Source of the DNA: Defluviitaleaceae bacterium | GTDB taxonomy: Bacteria > Bacillota > Clostridia > Lachnospirales > WQUN01 | Assembly (NCBI GenBank): GCA_009780185.1 | Contig: WRAN01000021.1 | Span: forward strand, 1-38,265 | Direction: 5' to 3' | DNA length: 38,265 bases | Part shown: positions 7,907-15,813 of the stretch, one piece after another | Numbering within the stretch: the stretch's first letter is position 1 | How the letters are laid out: every line of letters starts with the position of its first letter | The notes under the pieces: generated by a model | Seen by the model: the letters and a program-made list of their open reading frames with translations, nothing else | What the model was told of the DNA's origin: nothing | Databases searched by the model: none | Made by a program: the position numbers and the translations under genes

Positions 7907-9261
7907 TGACTTTCACCGAATTCAAACAAGAGCTATTCGCCAAAGCCAAGGACAAAGGCTTTACAGATTACGAAATATACTTTGCAGGAAATAACAGCTT
8001 CTCCGTCAGGGTTTTCGACCAAGAAATATCCGAATATAAATCCACTGTCAGCCAGGGCGTAGGCTTTAGAGGCACCTTTGGCGGAAAAATGGGCTACGCG
8101 TCAAGCGAAAAAATGGATGCGTCTATAATAGAAATGATGCTGGAAAATGCCGCCGCCAATGCAGGCATAATAGAAGACGAAGCCGTAGAAAAACTATACC
8201 CCGGCGACGAATCATACCCGGAAGTAGTAACCTTCAACCCAGCTTTAGATGATGTAACCGCGGAAGAAAAAATAAAAATGGCAATGGAAATGGAAACCTA
8301 TGCCAAAAGCCTAGACCCAAGAGTTAAGATGGCGGATTTTTGTACAATAGGCTCACAAGAAAGCGAAGTGGCTATTGCCAACTCATACGGCCTAGACTTG
8401 AACAAAAAACTAAATCTAGCCAGTGCAGTACTCATAGCCAGGGTAGAAGAAGACGGCTCTAACAAATCAGCAATGGAGATTTGGACAGGTAGAGATTTTG
8501 CAGATTTTGACTATAAAGCCCACGCCCAAAAAGCTGTAGACAAAGCCCTTAGCAACCTTGGCGCAAAGCCTATCCCGTCAGGGGCGTATCCTATTATCTT
8601 TGACAACAGAACCGCAAGGGATTTGTTCTCTGTTTTCTCAGGGATTTTTATGGCAGAGAATGGGCAAAAAGGCTTCTCCCTTTTAAACAAGAACAGAGTA
8701 GGAGAAGTTATTGCCGCCCCACACATCACATTAAGAGATGACGGAGTATGTGATTTAAGCTTAGGTAGTTTTTCCTTTGACGCAGAAGGTGTTGCCACAA
8801 AGCAAAAGGCGATAATAGAAAACGGCGAGCTTAAAACATTGCTATATAACCTAAAATCCGCAGAAAAAGACGGAGTTAAGTCCACAGGCAACGCCGCAAA
8901 GGCAAGCATTGGCGGGGCAATAACCACCTCCACCACTAACTACTACCTTGTACCCTCTGAAACATCTTTTGATGAGCTGATTTCAGGGGTAGAAAATGGC
9001 GTATTAATTACCGATATGGCGGGACTTCATTCAGGAGTTAACCCCGTTTCTGGTGATTTCTCTGTTTCTGCTGATGGATTCCTCATTGAAAACGGAAAGA
9101 AAACAAAACCTGTAGAGCAGATTACCATTGCAGGCAACTTCTTTGACGTATTAAAGAATATCACCGCCGTAGGCGGCGATCTGAAATTCCACTCAACAGG
9201 GCATGGCGGCGTTGGTATGCCTTCAATTGTGGTAGATGGAATTAGGGTATCGGGGCTGTAA
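7906..9261 (+). CDS. tldE: TldE/PmbA, partner subunit of TldD
   Basis: This is the 451-residue non-catalytic partner of TldD. It belongs to the same PmbA/TldD fold but has no HExxxH motif. It shows the family's glycine-rich N-terminal block (SQGVGFRG), a central SGAYPIIFDN segment, and a C-terminal GVNPVSGDFSVSADGFLIENG region that forms the substrate-groove wall in the E. coli complex. It starts at the base where tldD stops (TAATG) behind a GGGGGAG ribosome site, and ends in the same way against ogt. Three genes are thus locked together by one-base overlaps. Confidence 0.94.
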   Translation: MTFTEFKQELFAKAKDKGFTDYEIYFAGNNSFSVRVFDQEISEYKSTVSQGVGFRGTFGGKMGYASSEKMDASIIEMMLENAAANAGIIEDEAVEKLYPGDESYPEVVTFNPALDDVTAEEKIKMAMEMETYAKSLDPRVKMADFCTIGSQESEVAIANSYGLDLNKKLNLASAVLIARVEEDGSNKSAMEIWTGRDFADFDYKAHAQKAVDKALSNLGAKPIPSGAYPIIFDNRTARDLFSVFSGIFMAENGQKGFSLLNKNRVGEVIAAPHITLRDDGVCDLSLGSFSFDAEGVATKQKAIIENGELKTLLYNLKSAEKDGVKSTGNAAKASIGGAITTSTTNYYLVPSETSFDELISGVENGVLITDMAGLHSGVNPVSGDFSVSADGFLIENGKKTKPVEQITIAGNFFDVLKNITAVGGDLKFHSTGHGGVGMPSIVVDGIRVSGL

Positions 9262-9737
9262 TGGCAAGTCTATGCTATGACTCCCCAATGGGGCCGATTT
9301 TGGTGAAAGAAGAGGATGAGCATATAACAGAAATCTCGTTCCTAGAAGCTGATTTGCGAGATAAGTTCCGCACGTCCAAAGTCGAAACTGCTTCTGACGC
9401 ACCTGTAGCCAAAGCATGTATTGCACAGCTAGAAGCCTATTTTGCAGGCCACCTAAAAGAGTTTACTGTGCCTATAAAGCTAAAAGGCACAGATTTTAGG
9501 ATGCAGGTATGGGCGGCACTTATGACTATCCCATACGGGGAAACCATAAGCTATAAGCAGCTGGCTGAGCGCATAGATAACCCCAAGGCCATAAGAGCCG
9601 TAGGCGGTGCCAACCACCATAACCCTATCAGTATAATTGTGCCCTGCCACAGAGTAATTGGCGCAGACGGCAGCCTAACCGGGTATGGCGGTGGCCTCAG
9701 CAATAAAAAGTTTTTATTAGCCCTTGAAAAAAAGTAA
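9261..9737 (+). CDS. ogt: Methylated-DNA--protein-cysteine methyltransferase
   Basis: This is a suicide DNA-repair protein that transfers alkyl groups from O6-alkylguanine (or O4-alkylthymine) to its own cysteine. The 158-residue protein has the active-site motif PCHRVIG with acceptor Cys129, the preceding Arg-Ala-Val-Gly-Gly-Ala-Asn arginine-finger region (112-118), and a downstream Gly-Gly-Gly loop. The short N-terminal domain without metal-binding cysteines indicates an Ogt-type enzyme rather than Ada. It is the last gene of the tldD-tldE-ogt unit, joined by a one-base stop/start overlap. Why a repair protein is coupled to the TldDE protease is unclear. Confidence 0.95.
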   Translation: MASLCYDSPMGPILVKEEDEHITEISFLEADLRDKFRTSKVETASDAPVAKACIAQLEAYFAGHLKEFTVPIKLKGTDFRMQVWAALMTIPYGETISYKQLAERIDNPKAIRAVGGANHHNPISIIVPCHRVIGADGSLTGYGGGLSNKKFLLALEKK

Positions 9738-9793
9738 AATATATGCTTTACTAATTACTAGATGATATTAATTACCAGAGAGGAGTCATAACT

Positions 9794-10336
9794 ATGCCAG
9801 AATTAAAAGGATCAAAAACTGAAGCTAATCTTCAGGCCGCATTTGCCGGGGAGTCCATGGCTCGCAACAAGTACACCTACTATGCATCAAGGGCAAAGAA
9901 AGATGGCTTTGAGCAATTCGCACAGCTATTTACTGATACAGCCAACAATGAAAAGGAACATGCAAAGCTATGGTTTAAGCTGCTTCACGGCGGGGAAGTA
10001 CCAGGAACCGCCCAAAACCTAAAAGATGCCGCCGAAGGTGAGCACTATGAGTGGACAGATATGTATGCCACCTTTGCCAAGGAAGCAAAGGAAGAAGGCT
10101 TTGATGTAATAGCGAAGCAATTTGAGATGGTAGCTGCCATAGAAAAAGAGCATGAAGAGCGTTATCTCGCTCTGCTTAAAAACTTGGAAGAAAATAAAGT
10201 CTTCCAAAAGGATAATAAAGTAGAATGGGAATGTGCCAACTGCGGCCACCGCCACTATGCTGACGCTGCACCGGAAATTTGCCCGGTTTGCGTGCATCCT
10301 AAGTCGTTTTTCTTGATTGCGGCTCGTAATTATTAA
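9794..10336 (+). CDS. Rubrerythrin
   Basis: This is a cytoplasmic di-iron peroxidase that reduces hydrogen peroxide in anaerobes. The 180-residue protein has an N-terminal four-helix bundle with the ligands expected of the family (Glu20, Glu53xxHis56, Glu117xxHis120) and a C-terminal rubredoxin-like domain with Cys147xxCys150 and Cys163xxCys166. The short internal spacing matches the ordinary, non-reverse form. The ribosome site AGAGAGGAG precedes the ATG. It begins 56 bp after ogt and ends in a terminator, so it may be transcribed alone or by read-through. It points to a strict anaerobe with an oxygen defence. Confidence 0.96.
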   Translation: MPELKGSKTEANLQAAFAGESMARNKYTYYASRAKKDGFEQFAQLFTDTANNEKEHAKLWFKLLHGGEVPGTAQNLKDAAEGEHYEWTDMYATFAKEAKEEGFDVIAKQFEMVAAIEKEHEERYLALLKNLEENKVFQKDNKVEWECANCGHRHYADAAPEICPVCVHPKSFFLIAARNY

Positions 10337-10359
10337 GACATAGAATATTGTTGTAAATA

Positions 10360-10407
10360 AAAAATGCGCATATCATCGTGTAATTCGCGATTATATGCGC
10401 ATTTTTA
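10360..10407 (+). terminator. Rho-independent terminator after rubrerythrin
   Basis: Bases 10360-10373 pair perfectly with 10393-10406 (core atgcgcatat), with a 19-nt loop, and the stem ends in a T-run. Confidence 0.85.
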
Positions 10408-10422
10408 TTTACATACATATTA

Positions 10423-10451
10423 TTGAAACACAAAGAAAATTATGGTACAGT
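10423..10451 (+). promoter_or_regulatory. Probable sigma-70-type promoter of the structured RNA
   Basis: A TTGAAA -35 box (10423-10428), 17-bp spacer and TACAGT -10 box (10446-10451) lie just upstream of the 5' arm of the RNA's closing helix at 10459. The predicted start site falls at about 10457-10459, exactly where the structure begins. Confidence 0.65.
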
Positions 10452-10458
10452 ATCAACC

Positions 10459-10784
10459 AGAAAGGTCAGAGGCAATATTTAAATTGCAAGGCCACAAATA
10501 AAAGAACCACGGAACCGTGAAAGTGCCGACCAAAGCACTCCCACGGGCTCGTAGGGATGTGAACGCATCGCCTAAGAGCACAGGATTAACCTGCCACCGT
10601 AGCCCACTTAGTGTACAACATTTACCCCCATCCTTCAACAAGGGCTTGGGCGGTTTATTGTATTCAAGTCCAATGCCGCAGGCGGTTAGTTCTTTGCATT
10701 CGCGTACATAATTGGCGCGTAGGCGATGATGGGTTGAGAGCCATCTCCCTGCGCGCTTTTTCGTACCCTGCTTTTGGCCTTTCT
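10459..10784 (+). ncRNA. Large structured non-coding RNA, class not identified
   Basis: This stretch of about 326 nt folds into a closed multi-stem RNA with no credible reading frame. The 5' end (10459-10474) pairs with the 3' end (10769-10784) over 16 positions, three of them G-T. Inside are (a) a stem 515-519/542-546 topped by 522-526/535-539; (b) a stem 547-550/576-579 continued by 552-555/571-574 and 556-559/566-569; (c) a hairpin 581-584/590-593; (d) a stem 643-648/665-670; (e) a 9-bp stem 715-723/748-756 topped by 728-732/741-745 (offsets from 10000). It has its own promoter and a terminator downstream. The conserved cores of RNase P RNA, tmRNA, SRP RNA, T-box and common riboswitches are absent. 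The raiA-motif class is one candidate to test. Confidence 0.75.
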
Positions 10785-10816
10785 AATATAAGAAAGGAGG
10801 CAAATCATTGAGCAAT

Positions 10817-10849
10817 AAAAAAGAATCGGCTCCCACCGGTTCTTTTTTG
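10817..10849 (+). terminator. Rho-independent terminator after the structured RNA
   Basis: Bases 10817-10829 pair with 10836-10848 around a 6-nt loop, with one G-T pair, and the right arm is itself the T-run. It lies 33 nt after the RNA's closing helix and 46 nt before the MFS gene, so it either ends the RNA or acts as an attenuator for the transporter. A good AAAGGAGG site and a possible 25-codon frame (10808-10885, TTG start) run through it. Confidence 0.85.
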
Positions 10850-10894
10850 TTGTATTATATACAGAAAATAATCAGCCACTTATAAGGAGATTAT

Positions 10895-12046
10895 ATGAAT
10901 AAACGCCTGCCTCTGTTTTACATAGTTACTGCTATATTTTGGTTTGCTCTGTATACCTATGTACCTTATATATCCCCATATTCGGAGTATCTAGGGGCAG
11001 ATTTACGGTTTATTGGGCTTATTGTTGGGTCATATGGGTTTACTCAGATGGCCATTCGGTTTCCACTGGGGATATTGTCTGACAGACTTGGCAGACGGAA
11101 GATATTTGTTTTGTCAGGGCTGTTTTTTACTGCTGTGGCTGGGGTGGTTGTATTTTTTGTGCCACATCAATTTACAATGCTGCTTTCACGTAGCCTTGGC
11201 GGGGTTGCGGCTGCTTCCTGGGTTACTTTTACCATACTTGGCTCAAGCTACTATCCTCCTGACGAGGTTGCAAAACCGGTGGGCTATTTAAACTCTGCCA
11301 ATGCCGCCGGGCGTATATTGGCCTTTTTAACCGGTGGGCTTATCGCTCAGTGGCTCGGTGTGCCTCATGCATTTTTGCTGGGTGGGCTGGCCGGTGGACT
11401 CGGGCTTCTAGCGGGATTTGCCATTGTGGAAAAAAGGCCGGATACAGCCAAAGAACCGCCAAAGCTTAAAGATTTACTGAGCCTTGTTGGCAATAAGCCC
11501 TTAATATGTGCGTCCTTTTTGGCTATTTTGAGTCAGTATATTTCATTCGCTACCGCGTTTGGGTTTACGCCGCTTTTTGGGGCCGGGCTTGGGGCTAGTC
11601 AATTTCAGCTTGGAATGCTTGGCATGGCAGTGGCTGTGCCGGGGCTTATAATTTCTCCTTTGGCCGGAACGGTAATACCACGCAAAATCGGGGCCAGGAA
11701 CACGATAGCCTTTGGGTTTGGCATTTCGGCGCTGGGTTGTGTTATGTTTGTATTTGTGGGAAGCATATGGCAGCTTTATGCCGTGCAGATTATTGCCAGC
11801 ACCGGCACTGCCCTTGCTTATACTTTGCTTATGGGTTTAAGCATAAAAAACATCCCCAATGAAAGCCGCGCCACTGCCATGGGGTTCTTCCAGGCTGTGT
11901 ATGGGCTGGGGATGTTTGTCGGGCCCTTTGTGACCGGATGGGTCGGGCATAGTTTTGGGCTTGGTACTGCTTTTGTGCTTACCGGTGCAGTTGGAGTAAT
12001 TGGGGTTGTTGCGGCGTTTTTATTTGCGCAGAAGAATCATTTATAG
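10895..12046 (+). CDS. MFS transporter
   Basis: This is a 383-residue major facilitator with twelve predicted membrane helices in two halves of six. The loop between helices 2 and 3 carries the MFS signature Gly-Ile-Leu-Ser-Asp-Arg-Leu-Gly-Arg-Arg-Lys (near residues 58-68), and a short basic central loop (about 185-195) separates the halves. It acts in the cytoplasmic membrane as a proton-linked carrier. Its length and the Gly-rich C-terminal half resemble drug- or sugar-efflux families, but the substrate cannot be told. AAGGAG lies 6 nt before the ATG. The preceding structured RNA and terminator may control it. Its 3' end overlaps the convergent IMPDH-like gene by 6 bases. Confidence 0.9.
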   Translation: MNKRLPLFYIVTAIFWFALYTYVPYISPYSEYLGADLRFIGLIVGSYGFTQMAIRFPLGILSDRLGRRKIFVLSGLFFTAVAGVVVFFVPHQFTMLLSRSLGGVAAASWVTFTILGSSYYPPDEVAKPVGYLNSANAAGRILAFLTGGLIAQWLGVPHAFLLGGLAGGLGLLAGFAIVEKRPDTAKEPPKLKDLLSLVGNKPLICASFLAILSQYISFATAFGFTPLFGAGLGASQFQLGMLGMAVAVPGLIISPLAGTVIPRKIGARNTIAFGFGISALGCVMFVFVGSIWQLYAVQIIASTGTALAYTLLMGLSIKNIPNESRATAMGFFQAVYGLGMFVGPFVTGWVGHSFGLGTAFVLTGAVGVIGVVAAFLFAQKNHL

Positions 12047-13489
12047 AAGATTATAGTTTGGGGATTCCCTTATTACTTGCACATCATGAGGATGTCCTTC
12101 TCTTAGCCCAGCTTGGGTGACACGGATAAACTCGGCTTTTTCGTGCAGCTCTTTTATTGTTCGGCATCCGGCATAGGACATTCCTACAGAAAGGCCGCCT
12201 AGTAGCTGGTGTAGCACTTCTCCTAGTTCGCCTTTATAGGTTGTGCGGCCTTCTACTCCTTTGGATACTCTTATTGAGCTATGGCTTGGGTAGCCTCCAT
12301 CTAGTTTTTCGTCGCTTGCGGTGTCAGCTTCCATTCCTCTATAGACTTTATATTTTCTGCCCTGGAACAGCTCTGTTGCTCCGGGGCTTTCTTCGCATCC
12401 TGCGAAGATATTGCCCATCATACACGCGGTAGCTCCTGCGGCTATTGCCTTGGTTATATCGCCGCTGTAGCGTATGCCTCCGTCTGCGATTATTGGGGTG
12501 GCTGTTGCTTTAGCTGCCGCGGCACAGTCCATTATTGCGGTGATTTGTGGTATGCCAATCCCAGCAACTACCCGTTTTGTGGATACAGAGGAAGGGCCAA
12601 TGCCTACCTTTATAATATCCGCACCTGCGTCAATTAGGGCTTTAGTAGCATATCCTGTAGCCACATTGCCTGCTATTACAGCAATATCAGGGAAGTCTCC
12701 CTTTATTGCCCGTATAGCAGAAAGCACCTCCGATGCATGGCCGTGGAAGACCTCCAGGGCTATTACATCTACTTTACGCTTTGCTAGGGTGTGAACCCTT
12801 TCCATAAAATCGTCTTTAATGCCTACTGCCGCTCCAACCAGTAATCTGCCTTGAGAGTCTTTGGCGGATAGAGGGTATTTCATGGACTTATTAATATCCT
12901 TAACGGTTATAAGCCCTTTGAGATTACCCCTTTCGTCTACTATAGGGAGTTTTTCTACTTTATTTTTTATCAGGATTTCTTTAGCTTGTTCAATGGTTGT
13001 ACCCACCGGGGCGGTTACTAGTGGCAGTTTGGTCATGACTTCATAGATTTTCTTGCTGTATTCGGTTTCGAAAAGCAAGTCTCGGTTGGTGATTATACCT
13101 ACCAGCTTGTCATGCTCTACTATGGGGACGCCGGAGATACGATACTTTTCCATTAACTTATCTGCTTCATATACATAATGGTTGGGTGACAGGGAAAATG
13201 GATCAGAGATAACACCATGCTCTGACCGTTTTACTCTGTCTACTTCTATGGCTTGATCCTGGGCAGACATATTGCGGTGGATTATGCCAATACCGCCTAG
13301 TCGTGCAAGGGCAATAGCCATCTTTGCCTCTGTTACTGTGTCCATTCCGGCAGACAAAAATGGGATATTTAGCTTTATATCGGGTGTAAGGCGGATGGTA
13401 GTATCCACATGAGAAGGCTGCACATCTGAAAAGCCTGGGATAATAAGAACGTCATCAAAGGCTAAGCCTTCTGGGATTTGAGATTTCAT
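12041..13489 (-). CDS. guaB: IMP dehydrogenase homologue lacking the catalytic cysteine
   Basis: The 482-residue protein aligns end to end with IMPDH, which oxidises IMP to XMP in guanine nucleotide synthesis. It has the N-terminal barrel (SAGMDTVTEAKMAIALARLGG), two CBS domains (about 93-205), an ADGGIRYSGD segment (335-344) and the C-terminal KAEFIRVTQAGLREGH-type tail. Three active-site features differ. The catalytic loop reads GIGPSSVSTKR where the family has GPGS[IV]CTTR, so Ser303 (codon TCC) replaces the nucleophilic Cys. The NAD-site Asp of 'DTAHGHS' is Glu246 (ALEVFHGHA). The flap (386-410) has no Arg-Tyr dyad. It could be inactive, regulatory or altered in activity. It lies 20 bp after the DUF6106-like gene in the same direction. 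Confidence 0.85.
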   Translation of the reverse strand: MKSQIPEGLAFDDVLIIPGFSDVQPSHVDTTIRLTPDIKLNIPFLSAGMDTVTEAKMAIALARLGGIGIIHRNMSAQDQAIEVDRVKRSEHGVISDPFSLSPNHYVYEADKLMEKYRISGVPIVEHDKLVGIITNRDLLFETEYSKKIYEVMTKLPLVTAPVGTTIEQAKEILIKNKVEKLPIVDERGNLKGLITVKDINKSMKYPLSAKDSQGRLLVGAAVGIKDDFMERVHTLAKRKVDVIALEVFHGHASEVLSAIRAIKGDFPDIAVIAGNVATGYATKALIDAGADIIKVGIGPSSVSTKRVVAGIGIPQITAIMDCAAAAKATATPIIADGGIRYSGDITKAIAAGATACMMGNIFAGCEESPGATELFQGRKYKVYRGMEADTASDEKLDGGYPSHSSIRVSKGVEGRTTYKGELGEVLHQLLGGLSVGMSYAGCRTIKELHEKAEFIRVTQAGLREGHPHDVQVIRESPNYNLL

Positions 13490-13509
13490 ATGATACTCCT
13501 TTGCAACTT

Positions 13510-14019
13510 TTACAACTTCACATGAAGCCTTCGTCTGGTTAATACTCCGGCTATGGCTTTTAGCATTACCTCGTTGGGCTCGATTATTACTTTTGTGCGT
13601 TTGTTTTCGTGGTTAATCATGAAGATATAGGTGTCGGGGCCTGATACGCCGCTTGAATAGTCCTTGGTTATTTGTGTCCCTTGGAAGGCTCCGCTATGGG
13701 CTTTATCGTCTATGTGGGCCATAATCTCTATATCATTGACTCTGATGGATAATTTACGCTTACGTCGGGAGCGGTTATAGATTACATCAATATCCAGCTC
13801 TCCGGCGGTAAAGCTGTATTCATATTCCCGCTTTATTAAGCTTAGAAGAAACCATGCCCCAAATACAACCCCGGCAACAATAAACGGCCCGAAGAAGTTT
13901 CCAAACATTAGCGCAATAATGCTTACCAATAATGCCGCGATTATAAGCCCAACGCGCTTTAGTGCGTCTGTTGCAGTGGGTTGGCGCTTTACGATTTGCT
14001 CTTTAAATACATCATTCAT
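13510..14019 (-). CDS. DUF6106-like membrane protein
   Basis: The 169-residue protein has two closely spaced hydrophobic helices (about 24-41 and 43-61) and then a soluble, beta-rich basic domain (about 70-169) that resembles a PH-like or bacterial PH-domain fold. The N-terminus (MNDVFKEQIVKRQPT) matches what I recall of the DUF6106 family of Clostridia, which has no known function. An AGGTGAT ribosome site lies upstream. It sits between a nitroreductase gene (57 bp upstream) and the IMPDH-like gene (20 bp downstream) in one direction, so the three may be co-transcribed. Confidence 0.75.
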   Translation of the reverse strand: MNDVFKEQIVKRQPTATDALKRVGLIIAALLVSIIALMFGNFFGPFIVAGVVFGAWFLLSLIKREYEYSFTAGELDIDVIYNRSRRKRKLSIRVNDIEIMAHIDDKAHSGAFQGTQITKDYSSGVSGPDTYIFMINHENKRTKVIIEPNEVMLKAIAGVLTRRRLHVKL

Positions 14020-14076
14020 TGGATATCACCTCATCAGTGTTTTATGGGGCACTTAAAGCGCCACCCTATACTCTTT

Positions 14077-14637
14077 TTATATATACGTAACTTTTGCATT
14101 ATCAAGCTCATGAGGTGCTTTGCCTGTGTTGGCTATACCTACGCATACGGACATTCCAAAGTTGTACCCGTCCGGGATTTGCAAGCGCTTTGTCCACTCT
14201 TCGGCTTTTGGGCCTGCAAGGGGGATTCTGGCCATTCCGCAGATTACACTGGCAAGACCTAAACTATGAGCGGCCAAAGCTACGTTTTGGGTTGCTATCC
14301 CGCAGTCTAGGGTTGCGTAATCCGTGGCATCTTTGGCTATGACTACCAGACATGGCGCGTTGTAGAATAGCTTTCCACCTCTATCCATCATGCGCTTGTA
14401 AGCGTCGCCGGATTGGTCTTTTAGGATGGCCATGGCGTGGGCATCATATTCGTCTATTAGGGCTTTGTCAGTTATTACTATTATGTGCCATGGTTGTAAG
14501 TTCATGGCAGAGGGGGCAGCCAGCGCGGCTTTGGCTAGAGCCCCAGCCTGTTCTTTGGTTATAGGTTCTCCGGTAAAATCTCTGCAGGAGTAGCGGTCTA
14601 GGATCGCTTTCATTGTTTCATTCTTAAACTCGTTCAT
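14077..14637 (-). CDS. Nitroreductase family FMN oxidoreductase
   Basis: This 186-residue FMN-dependent enzyme uses NAD(P)H to reduce nitro compounds, quinones or other acceptors. It shows the family FMN-phosphate motif near the start (RYSCRDF, residues 15-21), the APSAMNLQPWH loop (about 41-51) and the C-terminal glycine-rich FMN-binding segment (LGLASVICG). Members are usually homodimers in the cytoplasm. AAGGAAGGTG lies 4 nt before the ATG. It is the first gene of a probable minus-strand unit that continues into the DUF6106-like and IMPDH-like genes. The physiological substrate is unknown. Confidence 0.92.
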   Translation of the reverse strand: MNEFKNETMKAILDRYSCRDFTGEPITKEQAGALAKAALAAPSAMNLQPWHIIVITDKALIDEYDAHAMAILKDQSGDAYKRMMDRGGKLFYNAPCLVVIAKDATDYATLDCGIATQNVALAAHSLGLASVICGMARIPLAGPKAEEWTKRLQIPDGYNFGMSVCVGIANTGKAPHELDNAKVTYI

Positions 14638-14704
14638 GTGACACCTTCCTTATGTTATAATGGCACTCTCATTTTCATGCATATTGTAAATGGGATGTAG
14701 GGTT

Positions 14705-14758
14705 TTAGCAAGTTGTTTTGTTAGTTTTGCTAACGCTTTCGTCATTATCATCAAAACC
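14705..14758. promoter_or_regulatory. Operator-like region before the carbohydrate operon
   Basis: An inverted repeat TTAGCAA (14705-14711) / TTGCTAA (14727-14733) is followed at once by a 25-nt sequence (14734-14758; core gtcattatcatcaaaacc) whose exact reverse complement occurs at 33005-33029 before nagB. It ends two bases before the AAGGAGG ribosome site of the GH105 gene, a position suited to repression. Confidence 0.6.
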
Positions 14759-14772
14759 TAAGGAGGATAATA

Positions 14773-15813
14773 ATGCAGACATTTCTTCTTGCAAAGCATC
14801 TGTCTCACAGGTTCTTGCCTGAGAATATGAAGTGGATGTGGGGTCAGGGGCTCCTTAACTATGCCTTTGGCCTTATGGATGAAGTACATGGAACCGATTA
14901 TTTTACAGATTTTTTATGCAGGTATTACAATGCCCACATTGACCGAGGATACAGTATCGTCAGCTCTGATACTGCGGCTCCCGGCCTTGGGGCATTTTTG
15001 TTGTGGAAAAAAACCGGGGAAGAAAAATATCTGGCGATTGCCGAAGCTGTGGCCAAGTATATGCGAGAGGCTAGGCCTATTGTAGCTCATCTGCCTAATC
15101 ATCATGGTACCGGGATACATTCCTATACTTATCCACAAAGTATCTGGATAGATTCTATAATGATGTACGGGGTTTTTGCCAGTAGATACGGCCACGAGCG
15201 CGGGGATGATGTTTTGCTGGATTATGCAAAAAAGCAAGCGGCAGTTTTTGCAAAATATCTTAGAGATGAAGTTAGTGGGTTGTTTTATCATAGTTATTGG
15301 ACATCAACGGAATCCCCCTACCCTTCAAAGCCTATATTTTGGGGGCGTGGAAACGGATGGGTTATGGCTGCAATTCCATTACTGTTGGAATATCTGCCTG
15401 ATGGGGAAGACAAGGACGCAACAATTGAAGTCTTTCTCAAGCTGGCAAGAGTTTTGAGGAGGTACCAGCGGGACGATGGATTCTATGAAACCCTATTGAA
15501 GTTTAACTGCAAAGGCAATTATATCGAAAGCTCTGCTACGGCGTTGATAGCTTCAGGCCTTATGTATGGTGCCCGTAAAGGGATTCTAACAAAGAAATAT
15601 GCCACTGCGGGAAAACACGCTTTTGAGGCTGTGGATAACTCCATCTGTAGAGACAAGCATGGGCTATGTCTTCCAAATATCTCAGCCCCAACTATCCCTG
15701 TGCCACTGGCCCCAAAGCTTGGATACCTGCTTACACCAACAGGAAGCAATCTAACCTACGGTGTTGCGGCTGCTATTTTTGCAGCACTGGAATATCAGAG
15801 GTGTACACAATGA
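14773..15813 (+). CDS. GH105 family unsaturated uronyl hydrolase
   Basis: The 346-residue protein belongs to the (alpha/alpha)6-barrel glycoside hydrolases of family 105 (YteR/YesR type). These remove the unsaturated uronic acid left at the non-reducing end of oligosaccharides by polysaccharide lyases. Family features are the acidic IWIDSIMMYG segment, with Asp127 in the place of the catalytic Asp, the WGRGNGW motif (190-196) and the IESSATA segment (251-257). There is no signal peptide, so it acts on imported oligosaccharides in the cytoplasm. AAGGAGG precedes the ATG. Its stop overlaps the next start (ATGA). The related GH88 glucuronyl hydrolases are a less likely assignment. Confidence 0.88.
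   Translation: MQTFLLAKHLSHRFLPENMKWMWGQGLLNYAFGLMDEVHGTDYFTDFLCRYYNAHIDRGYSIVSSDTAAPGLGAFLLWKKTGEEKYLAIAEAVAKYMREARPIVAHLPNHHGTGIHSYTYPQSIWIDSIMMYGVFASRYGHERGDDVLLDYAKKQAAVFAKYLRDEVSGLFYHSYWTSTESPYPSKPIFWGRGNGWVMAAIPLLLEYLPDGEDKDATIEVFLKLARVLRRYQRDDGFYETLLKFNCKGNYIESSATALIASGLMYGARKGILTKKYATAGKHAFEAVDNSICRDKHGLCLPNISAPTIPVPLAPKLGYLLTPTGSNLTYGVAAAIFAALEYQRCTQ

Noticed and set aside
10459..10784. RNase P RNA, tmRNA, SRP RNA or T-box identity for the structured RNA
   Set aside because: The conserved GAGGAAAGTCC and ACAGAA blocks of RNase P, the tRNA-like TTCGA end and tag frame of tmRNA, the GGAAG-type SRP apical loop, and the T-box sequence were all absent on both strands.
10453..10811. Several 60-codon frames over the structured RNA
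   Set aside because: They lack ribosome sites, lie on both strands, and cover helices that pair over long distances, as expected for an RNA gene.
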